Positions 32,166 to 38,276 of a stretch of DNA of 42,810 bases are shown here, in pieces (within the stretch, counting starts at the first letter, position 1; each line of letters begins with the position of its first letter). The notes under the pieces were generated by a model. That model saw only the letters and a list, made by a program, of their open reading frames with translations. It ran no database searches and was not told the DNA's origin. The position numbers and the translations under genes were made by a program. Origin of the DNA: CAYGYG01 sp964354155 (GTDB lineage Bacteria; Hydrothermota; Tepidihabitantia; SM23-42; CAYGYG01). The stretch is taken from the NCBI GenBank assembly GCA_964354155.1, contig CAYGYG010000022.1, positions 1-42,810 on the forward strand. Reading direction: 5' to 3'.

Positions 32166-32930
32166 ATGGCCAGGCGAATCAGCATGATCGTTTTCTTTCT
32201 CGGTCTCGGTCTATTGTCCGGGGCTCCGGTTGGCCGACGATCCGATGCGCTGGCCGACTCGCTGGCGTTTGAGAGGTTCGTGACCAGAACCTACGATGCG
32301 TGCGGTCGCGTGAGCCCATCGATTTTCGCCGCTTTCCGGCTGGGATTGATCGGGTACTGCAACATGAAGCGAGAGGGGCTTCTCCCGAACGACAGCGTCA
32401 TTGCCATAATCGACTATCAAAGTCCCTCGACCGAAAACAGGCTGTTCGTCGTCAACTTATCATCAGAAAGTCTGCTCTACGAGACCTTGGTTGCTCATGG
32501 TAAGCATAGCGGCGAGAACAACGCCCGTAGTTTCTCCAATGACCCACGATCCTTGATGAGCAGCCTGGGTTTCTACGTAACGGCCGGCACTTACTTCGGG
32601 AGACATGGCTACTCGCTGGCGCTACGCGGTGTTGACCAAGGCTACAATGACAATGCGGTCAGGAGGAGCATCGTCGTGCACGGCGCCGACTATGTCTCAC
32701 TTGATTTCATAAGAAAGCACGGCCGCATCGGCCGAAGCTGGGGATGCCCGGCAGTACCGATCGGGGTTTGTAAGGGAGTCATCGACGCGATCAAGGGCGG
32801 TTGCTGTCTTTTCGCGTACTATGGCGATGAAGACTATCTTGAGAAGTCTCAGTTCCTCAGGCTGACCAGTGCGATCGAGGAGTACCGCGATATCTCCCCG
32901 AACAAAGAAAGGGGCCGCAATTCTAAGTAA
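32166..32930 (+). CDS. exported L,D-transpeptidase-type (YkuD_2-like) protein
   Basis: A 254-residue protein with a basic, hydrophobic N-terminus (MARRISMIVFFLGLGLLSGAP) typical of a signal peptide; ATG 32166 is chosen for that reason, 28 bp after fusA, with no clear Shine-Dalgarno. The catalytic motif of murein L,D-transpeptidase catalytic-domain proteins is visible: IVVHGADYVS near 185 and GRSWGCPAVP near 200 with the nucleophile Cys. The upstream part (IAIIDYQSPSTENRLFVVNL, THGKHSGEN-like AHGKHSGENNA) fits the same family. It probably acts on peptidoglycan cross-links in the periplasm. The stop codon lies on the edge of a MITE-like element. Confidence 0.75.
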   Translation: MARRISMIVFFLGLGLLSGAPVGRRSDALADSLAFERFVTRTYDACGRVSPSIFAAFRLGLIGYCNMKREGLLPNDSVIAIIDYQSPSTENRLFVVNLSSESLLYETLVAHGKHSGENNARSFSNDPRSLMSSLGFYVTAGTYFGRHGYSLALRGVDQGYNDNAVRRSIVVHGADYVSLDFIRKHGRIGRSWGCPAVPIGVCKGVIDAIKGGCCLFAYYGDEDYLEKSQFLRLTSAIEEYRDISPNKERGRNSK

Positions 32931-33115
32931 TACAAACGCATTAAGTGCCATGACAGTGTCATTGCGACCAACCGATAGGACGCGAGGCAATCCCCCTTTA
33001 CTTCCCCCTTTCGTAAAGGGGGATATAGGGGGATTTGAGATTGCGGAGACTGTTCCGAGCGTAAGCGAGGAATCTCGCTCTTCGGAATGACAGTTTAGCT
33101 AATGCGTTTGTATTA
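32928..33115. mobile_element. MITE-like element with 16-bp inverted ends
   Basis: Perfect 16-bp inverted repeats, TAATACAAACGCATTA (32928-32943) and its complement (33100-33115), enclose 156 bp with no coding capacity. Inside are a C5/G5 palindrome (32989-33035) and a CTCGCTCTTCGGAATGACAG-type segment. The left end begins with the stop codon of the preceding gene. No transposase is attached, so it would need one in trans. Confidence 0.6.
32989..33035 (+). repeat. C5/G5 palindromic element, copy 3
   Basis: A 47-bp copy, begins AATCCCCC and ends GGGGGATT, centre CCCCCTTTCGTAAAGGGGG. It is one base longer and slightly diverged from the other copies and is nested inside the 188-bp inverted-repeat unit. 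Confidence 0.85.
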
Positions 33116-33137
33116 GATGCAGGGTTGAGAGGTGCTT

Positions 33138-33581
33138 ATGAAAATGAGAAGAATCGCAGTGGGCTTCGCCGATCTTGCCAACTATGCCCGGCTGATCGAG
33201 ACGGTTGGGATCGCGGAGGCGATTGGATACTTGCAGGACGCTTTCCAATCCACCGGTGATGCAATATTGAAGCACGGCGGAAAAATCCACAAGTACGTCG
33301 GCGACGCCGTCTTGTTCTACTTTGATGATCCGAGGGCGGCGGCTGCCGCCGCCACGGAAATCGCCGAGCGCTTTCGGCGTAATGCCGGAGATCTATCGTT
33401 GCGGTGCGCCGTGGCCGTTGCCTATGGTGAAGTTGCGTTCTGCCGGATCGGGCATCCTTCGCTCCTTAGCGACGACATCATGGGCGAGCCGGTAAACCGG
33501 GCCGCCGGGTTGTTGAAGGAGGCCGCAGCAAACTCGTCAGGGATTGCCTTCTGTGAGGAGATGAAGCGGTATCAGGGTTAG
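33138..33581 (+). CDS. minimal class III nucleotide cyclase domain protein
   Basis: A 147-residue protein consisting only of an adenylate/guanylate cyclase catalytic domain. Metal ligands Asp12 (GFADL) and Asp56 (YVGDAV), the base-contact residues Lys52 and Asp113 (DDIMGEPVN) and the transition-state Asn120 are present. The partner Arg, expected four residues after Asn (N-x-A-A-R), is Gly124. An active heterodimer or a degenerate, signal-binding cyclase are both possible. ATG 33138 is chosen because GAGAGG lies 5 nt upstream; a GTG at 33132 and an ATG at 33144 are alternatives. The family members this short usually carry no sensor domain. Confidence 0.75.
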   Translation: MKMRRIAVGFADLANYARLIETVGIAEAIGYLQDAFQSTGDAILKHGGKIHKYVGDAVLFYFDDPRAAAAAATEIAERFRRNAGDLSLRCAVAVAYGEVAFCRIGHPSLLSDDIMGEPVNRAAGLLKEAAANSSGIAFCEEMKRYQG

Positions 33582-33615
33582 AGTAGTCTGGGCGCGGTCG
33601 GGGAGCAGGCCCGGA

Positions 33616-34443
33616 CTACCGATGAGGGGGAGACGACGGCGGTGACCGAACTCCGCGCCTTGCGGACGTAATTGCCTTGACCAGCCGATGATTTAGACGA
33701 TGTGAGATATTACGGCCGACGAGCCTGCCTCTGATCCTGCCGCCGGCAAGGGCCAGGTCGCCTAAGAGGTCGAGCGCCTTGTGGCGAATCGGCTCGTTGT
33801 TGAAGCGCATCGGCTCGCGCGAGAAGACGCCTTGGCTGGTAATGCCGATGCCGTAGGCGGGGAGATGGCGCAGTCTTGGATCGTCGGGCCGGACGATGGC
33901 AAAGGTGCGGGCCGGCGCGACCTCGGCCATGTACATAGCGGGCGCAACGGTCGCATCGAATTGCTGTTCCCCAAGCACCTCGTTTTCCATAACCAGGTTC
34001 AAATGCAGTTTCTTGCTCGGTCGGGCACAAATGAAAGTATTACGCGAACCAATCGTCATATCATTAGATACAACAAAATATATAGCTGGAACATATTGCT
34101 CAGAAATGTTGTATTGTAGTTCGTTGACGAATGGGGTGGCGCTTCCGTCAAAAAAGGGTAGCTCCCGGGTCGAGCACTCGACAACAACGTTGTCGATTTC
34201 CAGTCCGTAGAGAGCAGACAATAGATGCTCAATGACCCAGACTCCGCCGCAGCCGACCGTATGGTCTCTTACCTCGGCAGTCTCAACCGACAGGGGGATA
34301 AGCCTGTTCCGATAGAAGATAGCAATGCCGAAACCAGGCGGCGCCGGATGCAGACTAACGCTTGCTCTTCGGTGGTGCAGTCCTGGACCGGTCAGAGCTA
34401 TCTTTTGGGCTATCGTTCTTTGATTCCTGGAACAATCGGGCAT
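33616..34443 (-). CDS. lpxC: UDP-3-O-acyl-N-acetylglucosamine deacetylase
   Basis: The zinc enzyme for the committed step of lipid A synthesis. At 275 residues it is slightly short for the family. The N-terminus (NQRTIAQKIALTGPGLHHRR) matches the LpxC start, then VIEHLLSALYGLEIDN with Glu72 and the zinc ligand His73, PFFDGSATPFV, and the C-terminal NNEPIRHKALDLLGDLAL with the HxxxD zinc pair, followed by a conserved His (SHRLNHRL). It is the third gene of ompH-lpxD-lpxC and overlaps lpxD by 89 bp, unusually much; a later start would cut the conserved first strand, so 34443 is kept. Confidence 0.9.
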   Translation of the reverse strand: MPDCSRNQRTIAQKIALTGPGLHHRRASVSLHPAPPGFGIAIFYRNRLIPLSVETAEVRDHTVGCGGVWVIEHLLSALYGLEIDNVVVECSTRELPFFDGSATPFVNELQYNISEQYVPAIYFVVSNDMTIGSRNTFICARPSKKLHLNLVMENEVLGEQQFDATVAPAMYMAEVAPARTFAIVRPDDPRLRHLPAYGIGITSQGVFSREPMRFNNEPIRHKALDLLGDLALAGGRIRGRLVGRNISHRLNHRLVKAITSARRGVRSPPSSPPHR

Positions 34444-35332
34444 ATGCTTTCATTGTTGTGTGGTGATCCCGGGCCGGATTCCCTGAATAGATTGCGTCCC
34501 TGGGTACCGATTTGAGAACCGCTGATTTTGCATAAATTATCGAACGATCGCCGATTTCGACATGGTCCTTTATTCCGACCTGCCCGGCCAGTATGACGCT
34601 ATTGCCGATCCGGACGCTGCCGGAAATGCCCACCTGCGCGATGATGAGGCAGTTCCGGCCGATTTTTACGTTATGGCCGATGTGCACTTGACTGTCGATC
34701 TTGGTTCCTTTCCCGACGATAGTGTCGCCAAGCGTGCCCCGGTCGATGGTCACGTTGGCCCCGATGTCGACGTCGTCCTCGATTACCACCCGGCCAATGT
34801 GTGGAATCCGTTGGTATCGGCCGGCCTGCTGAACAAAGCCGAACCCCTGACCGCCAATGACCGCGCCGCTTTGAATAAAGACCCGATTACCGATCCGGAC
34901 TTGGTCGAGGATTGTGACGCGGGGCTCGATTCGAACGTTGGCGCCGATGACCACGTTCTTGCCGATGTATGAGAAGGCGCCGATCGACACATTCTTGCCG
35001 ATTCGTGCCCCCGGCTCGAGGAAGGTGAATCGACCGGCTTTGAAGGGAGTGCTTCGGCTTACCGTCCGTTGGGCCGGATTGACCCGGAACATGTCGAGGA
35101 GCTTGAGAAAAGCGTGACGCGGTTGGGCAACGATGATCTGGTTTCTGATGTGCGGAAGCTTTACCCGCGTGACAACACATCCGGCCTTGGTTGAGACGTC
35201 CGGTCTGGTGCCGAAGTAGAAAGCAATAGCGTCGGCGGATGCTTCTTCGATCGGGGCGATTCGTTTGACGGCCCGGCGTGGGTTCCCGGCCACTCTGCCT
35301 TGGAGCAGGCGGGCAATGTCGCCAATCGTCAT
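34355..35332 (-). CDS. lpxD: UDP-3-O-(3-hydroxyacyl)glucosamine N-acyltransferase
   Basis: A 325-residue left-handed beta-helix acyltransferase that adds the second acyl chain in lipid A synthesis. An N-terminal uridine-binding domain (1-95, with AFYFGTRPDV) precedes about ten hexapeptide turns (residues 100-290: IGKNVSIGAFSYIGKN, IGANVRI and so on), with the catalytic His in IGHNVKIG near 225 and the GGQGFGFV loop near 160. The C-terminal tail is Lys/Ser-rich and overlaps lpxC. The start overlaps the ompH stop (ATGA). Confidence 0.93.
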   Translation of the reverse strand: MTIGDIARLLQGRVAGNPRRAVKRIAPIEEASADAIAFYFGTRPDVSTKAGCVVTRVKLPHIRNQIIVAQPRHAFLKLLDMFRVNPAQRTVSRSTPFKAGRFTFLEPGARIGKNVSIGAFSYIGKNVVIGANVRIEPRVTILDQVRIGNRVFIQSGAVIGGQGFGFVQQAGRYQRIPHIGRVVIEDDVDIGANVTIDRGTLGDTIVGKGTKIDSQVHIGHNVKIGRNCLIIAQVGISGSVRIGNSVILAGQVGIKDHVEIGDRSIIYAKSAVLKSVPRDAIYSGNPARDHHTTMKAYARLFQESKNDSPKDSSDRSRTAPPKSKR

Positions 35333-36273
35333 TCAGGAATCTTGGCCAGCAGACGCTTCAATCCATCCGCCAGTTCCTGCTGCAGTTTTTGCTCCATGTC
35401 TTCGGATGAGGCCGAGTATTTATTCACTTCTTTCTCGGTTCGGACATCGAGCAACTTCAGATCGAAATCGATCTTGCTGGCCGACTTGTTGATCGTGCCG
35501 ACCACGACATAGTCGGTAAGCAGTTGACGCCCGAGCTCGAGGCAGATCCGTTCTTCGATGTTCTTGCTCAGGTTTCGACCGGTAAGCGCGGAACGGACCT
35601 GGAATGACGAAATCCAATCGTACTTGGGGAGACGCTGGGCTGCGGTGTACAGGTAGGTTTGGCCCAAGTCGCCGAGCTTCTTGTCCTTGGCCTCGGAGTT
35701 GCCTTCGAAGAGCGGGAAGACAGCGATCGATTTTTCCTTGGTGGGGGTAATGCTGACCGGTTCATACTCCTTATTCAGCTCTTTGACGACCGTCTCGGTA
35801 ATGTTCATGCCCTCTTGTGCATAGACAATACCGCCTTGCGCGATATCAAGGACGATAGTAAACCCCTCGCCCTTGGCATGCTGCTCAACGGCGTCGTTGA
35901 TCTTCTTGATGAGGGGCGCCATCAACTCAGCGTTCTTTTCTTCGATCTTGCCTTGCGGCCCCCAGACCTGCTGGACGAAATCTTCATATTGCCGGGTTAG
36001 TCGGTCGATTTCCTCAAGCTTGGTCGCCCGGGCCGCCTCGGACAGGACCAGCTTCTGTGCTTCCAGGTCGGTCTTCAGCTGGTCGATTTTCTTCTGCATT
36101 TCGGCGGCACGCTCCTTGTAGCTCTGGATTTCCTGGTCAAAGACCTTTTTCTGCTCGGCGGTCGCCTTGTACTCATTCAGAATCTTCTGCGAGTCGATGT
36201 ACCCGATCTTTACCTCTTTTGCGACTAACGGCATAAGCAAAGCAATTAGGCCGATTATAAACCGCTTCGACAT
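35329..36273 (-). CDS. OmpH/Skp-like chaperone fused to a TolB_N/CsgG-like domain
   Basis: A 314-residue periplasmic protein. ATG 36273 opens a signal peptide (MSKRFIIGLIALLMPLVAKE) after AAGGAG; the frame continues upstream for 71 codons through a repeat and the promoter, and is rejected. Residues about 20-165 are OmpH/Skp: KIGYIDSQKILNEYKA, a long coiled coil, GFTIVLDIAQGGIVYAQEGMNITETVVKELN. Residues about 175-314 are an extra domain (SIAVFPLFEG, LGQTYLYTAAQRL, LGRQLLTDYVVVGTINKS, DFDLKLLDVRTEKEV) resembling TolB-N/CsgG/FlgO-type folds. It leads the lipid A genes. Skp ordinarily chaperones outer-membrane barrels. Confidence 0.8.
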   Translation of the reverse strand: MSKRFIIGLIALLMPLVAKEVKIGYIDSQKILNEYKATAEQKKVFDQEIQSYKERAAEMQKKIDQLKTDLEAQKLVLSEAARATKLEEIDRLTRQYEDFVQQVWGPQGKIEEKNAELMAPLIKKINDAVEQHAKGEGFTIVLDIAQGGIVYAQEGMNITETVVKELNKEYEPVSITPTKEKSIAVFPLFEGNSEAKDKKLGDLGQTYLYTAAQRLPKYDWISSFQVRSALTGRNLSKNIEERICLELGRQLLTDYVVVGTINKSASKIDFDLKLLDVRTEKEVNKYSASSEDMEQKLQQELADGLKRLLAKIPE

Positions 36274-36304
36274 TTCTACTCCTTGTTTTGACGCTGGCCA
36301 GTCT

Positions 36305-36332
36305 ATTCTACCCAGATGGACCGCGTTGTCAA
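36305..36332 (-). promoter_or_regulatory. promoter of the ompH-lpxD-lpxC operon
   Basis: On the minus strand: TTGACA (36332-36327), 16 bp, TAGAAT (36310-36305). The leader is about 26 nt and carries AAGGAG before ATG 36273. Confidence 0.8.
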
Positions 36333-36407
36333 GGCGGTTTCTGGGTGCATGGCTAATGGCCTGTGGCTTATGGCGAGTGGCCGAATGCAAGAATGCGAGA
36401 GATATAA

Positions 36408-36453
36408 AATCCCCCTCTTTTCCCCCTTTGATAAAAGGGGATATAGGGGGATT
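36408..36453 (+). repeat. C5/G5 palindromic element, copy 4
   Basis: A 46-bp copy, the same orientation as the others, with one changed base in the central arm (AAAAGGGG). It lies in the non-coding spacer between the divergent ompH and rpsL promoters (36333-36721), where I see no gene. Confidence 0.9.
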
Positions 36454-36534
36454 AGTGACGATCAAGAACAAGCGCGTGTTCAGCATCGGAGTCGGCGGAC
36501 GAAGGTCTCGAGAGAGATATAAAATCGCGCCCTT

Positions 36535-36599
36535 GTCACTCTGAGTGAAACGAAGAGTCTCAATTAGATCCTTCGTCCCGGACCGGACTCAGGATGACA
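36535..36599. repeat. second copy of the CTTCGTCCCGG repeat
   Basis: GTCACTCTGAGTGAAACGAAGAGTCTC through CTCAGGATGACAG in shortened form repeats the family seen at 1151-1198 (shared words: ATCCTTCGTCCCGGA, GGACTCAGGATGACA). The ends (TGTCACTCTGAGT / ACTCAGGATGACA) are imperfect inverted repeats. Confidence 0.65.
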
Positions 36600-36721
36600 G
36601 CGGCTACTGACTGTTGTAGGCCGGTGTCTCGCGGCCTATGGTTTATGGCAAATTGACACAGATGACGATCACCCACAATCTACCATACTGATGTGTACGG
36701 CCGGGGTGATATTTATTGTTG

Positions 36722-36749
36722 TTGACATTCCGGGAATTATCAATATAAT
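36722..36749 (+). promoter_or_regulatory. rpsL promoter with a very short leader
   Basis: TTGACA (36722-36727), 16 bp, TATAAT (36744-36749), then 11 nt to ATG 36761. The leader would be about 5 nt, with no Shine-Dalgarno. Confidence 0.85.
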
Positions 36750-36760
36750 AAAAGTCTGTT

Positions 36761-37147
36761 ATGCCGACCATAAACCAACTCGTGAGATACGGCAGGCGCA
36801 AGGTGAGGCGTTCCAGCAAAGCGCCCGCGCTTGAGTCTAATCCTCAAAAGCGCGGTGTCTGCACGCGTGTCTACACCACGACCCCGAAGAAGCCTAACTC
36901 GGCACTCCGTAAGGTCTGCAAAGTGAGGCTGTCGAACGGATATGAGGTGACCTGTTATATCCCCGGTGAAGGCCACAATCTGCAGGAGCATTCGATTGTG
37001 ATGATCCGGGGCGGCCGTGTGAAGGATCTGCCTGGTGTTAGATACCACGTTGTGAGGGGACGGTATGATGCCGCCGGGGTGGAAGGCAGGAAACGCAGCC
37101 GGTCACTCTACGGTGTGAAGACGCCCAAAGCCCAGCCGACCGCATAA
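36761..37147 (+). CDS. rpsL: 30S ribosomal protein S12
   Basis: A 128-residue S12 beginning MPTINQLVRYGRRK, with TTTPKKPNSALRK (the streptomycin-sensitive Lys region), GEGHNLQEHSIVMIRGG and DLPGVRYHVVRG with the Asp that is beta-methylthiolated in other bacteria. It is at the decoding centre of the 30S subunit. It is followed by rpsG after 6 bp. The usual third and fourth genes of the str operon (fusA, tuf) do not follow. Confidence 0.97.
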   Translation: MPTINQLVRYGRRKVRRSSKAPALESNPQKRGVCTRVYTTTPKKPNSALRKVCKVRLSNGYEVTCYIPGEGHNLQEHSIVMIRGGRVKDLPGVRYHVVRGRYDAAGVEGRKRSRSLYGVKTPKAQPTA

Positions 37148-37153
37148 CTGCCC

Positions 37154-37621
37154 GTGAGAAGAAGACGATCCCAAGTCCGTGCGATCCAGCCTGACCCGAG
37201 ATTCAACAGTGTTCTGGTGAGCCGTTTCATTAATAACCTGCTATGGTGCGGCAAACGTAGCACCGCGCAGCGGATTTTCTACGGAGCGATGGGTTTCATC
37301 GAAGCGAAGACCAAAGAGGAGGGGCTGTCGGTATTCCTGAAGGCGATCGAGAATGTCAAGCCGGTCCTCCAGGTTCGTCCCCGCCGGGTTGGCGGCGCAA
37401 CCTATCAGATTCCTATGGAAGTCAAACCGGGGCGCAAGGAGAGCCTGGCGATCAAATGGCTCATTCGTGCCGCTCGAGCCCGCGCTGAGCATCGGATGCT
37501 GGAGCGATTGGCCAACGAGATAATTGAAGCCAGTAAGAATGAAGGGGTGGCGATTAAGAAGAAGCAGGAAGTCCATAAGATGGCCGAGGCGAACCGCGCC
37601 TTTGCCCACTTCCGCTGGTAG
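37154..37621 (+). CDS. rpsG: 30S ribosomal protein S7
   Basis: A 155-residue S7, the primary assembly protein of the 30S head. The start is GTG 37154 (RRRRSQVRAIQPDPRF), with conserved VSRFINNLLWCGKRSTAQRI, QVRPRRVGGATYQIPMEV and KKQEVHKMAEANRAFAHFRW at the end. It is separated from rpsL by 6 bp, so the two are co-translated. Confidence 0.97.
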   Translation: MRRRRSQVRAIQPDPRFNSVLVSRFINNLLWCGKRSTAQRIFYGAMGFIEAKTKEEGLSVFLKAIENVKPVLQVRPRRVGGATYQIPMEVKPGRKESLAIKWLIRAARARAEHRMLERLANEIIEASKNEGVAIKKKQEVHKMAEANRAFAHFRW

Positions 37622-37658
37622 TAAGTTCGTTCTGACCAGAAGACCACAAGGAGTGACC

Positions 37659-38183
37659 ATGAAAAGATATGCCGCGTTACTATTATGTCTGTTGTTTGCC
37701 GCACCGCTTGGGTTCGGCCAGGTTCAGCGCGATATCGACAAGGCGCACGACCAGGACTCTGAGCAACGGAAGATGGAGAAACCGTCCGCGCCCTGCGCTG
37801 AGCAGTGCTGTCCGGAAATGAAGGGCATGCCGGGCATGATGATGCAGAAGCAAATGAAGATAATGCGAATGGATATGGATCTGAAGCTTACGGACGAACA
37901 GCAGAAGCAGGTCGATGATATCGAGTTCAAAAGCGCCCTGGAAACGGCCAAACTGCGGGCCGACCTGGACGTTGCCCGCATCAATTTCGATTATGAAATG
38001 CGCAAGGACCTGCCTGATGAAGGCAAGGTCAAGGCGATGTTGGTCAAGATCGGCGACCTGGAGACGAACCTAAAAATCGCCGAGATCACCAAGAAACTCA
38101 AGATCGGCAAAATTTTGACGCCCGAACAGCGGAAAATGATGATGAAGGCCCATCAGTGTCCCTGCGGGCGGCCCATGCCGTAG
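37659..38183 (+). CDS. Spy/CpxP-like (LTxxQ) periplasmic protein, Met- and Cys-rich
   Basis: A 174-residue exported protein. ATG 37659 follows GGAG by 6 nt and opens a signal peptide (MKRYAALLLCLLFAAPLGFG). A Cys/Met-rich stretch (CAEQCCPEMKGMPGMMMQKQM near 46-66, written here in one run of 21 is split: CAEQCCPEMK, GMPGMMMQKQM) is followed by two LTxxQ motifs (LTDEQQKQ near 79, LTPEQRKMM near 154) joined by helices. The C-terminus has CPCGRPMP. The layout resembles ZraP/CnrX/Spy-type periplasmic sensors or chaperones, and the Met/Cys clusters suggest metal (for example copper) binding. Its position 37 bp after rpsG is unusual. Confidence 0.75.
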   Translation: MKRYAALLLCLLFAAPLGFGQVQRDIDKAHDQDSEQRKMEKPSAPCAEQCCPEMKGMPGMMMQKQMKIMRMDMDLKLTDEQQKQVDDIEFKSALETAKLRADLDVARINFDYEMRKDLPDEGKVKAMLVKIGDLETNLKIAEITKKLKIGKILTPEQRKMMMKAHQCPCGRPMP

Positions 38184-38231
38184 GCCACGGGGCACGCGCG
38201 GTGTAGCTGCCGCGTCTTCTAAGAGAACTGC

Positions 38232-38261
38232 AAAGGGCACGCGTTAGCGTGCCCTTTTTTT
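38232..38261. terminator. bidirectional terminator between convergent genes
   Basis: The perfect 8-bp stem GGGCACGC (38235-38242) / GCGTGCCC (38247-38254) with loop GTTA is preceded by AAA and followed by seven T. It serves the Spy-like gene and probably also the convergent membrane protein gene. Confidence 0.9.
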
Positions 38262-38276
38262 CAATGCGGCTTGAGC

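Noticed and set aside
36274..36486. Upstream extension of the OmpH-like frame (71 codons)
   Set aside because: It runs through the C5/G5 palindrome (giving the translated-repeat sequence SPFIKGGKEGDF) and through the promoter; the signal peptide and AAGGAG fix the start at 36273.
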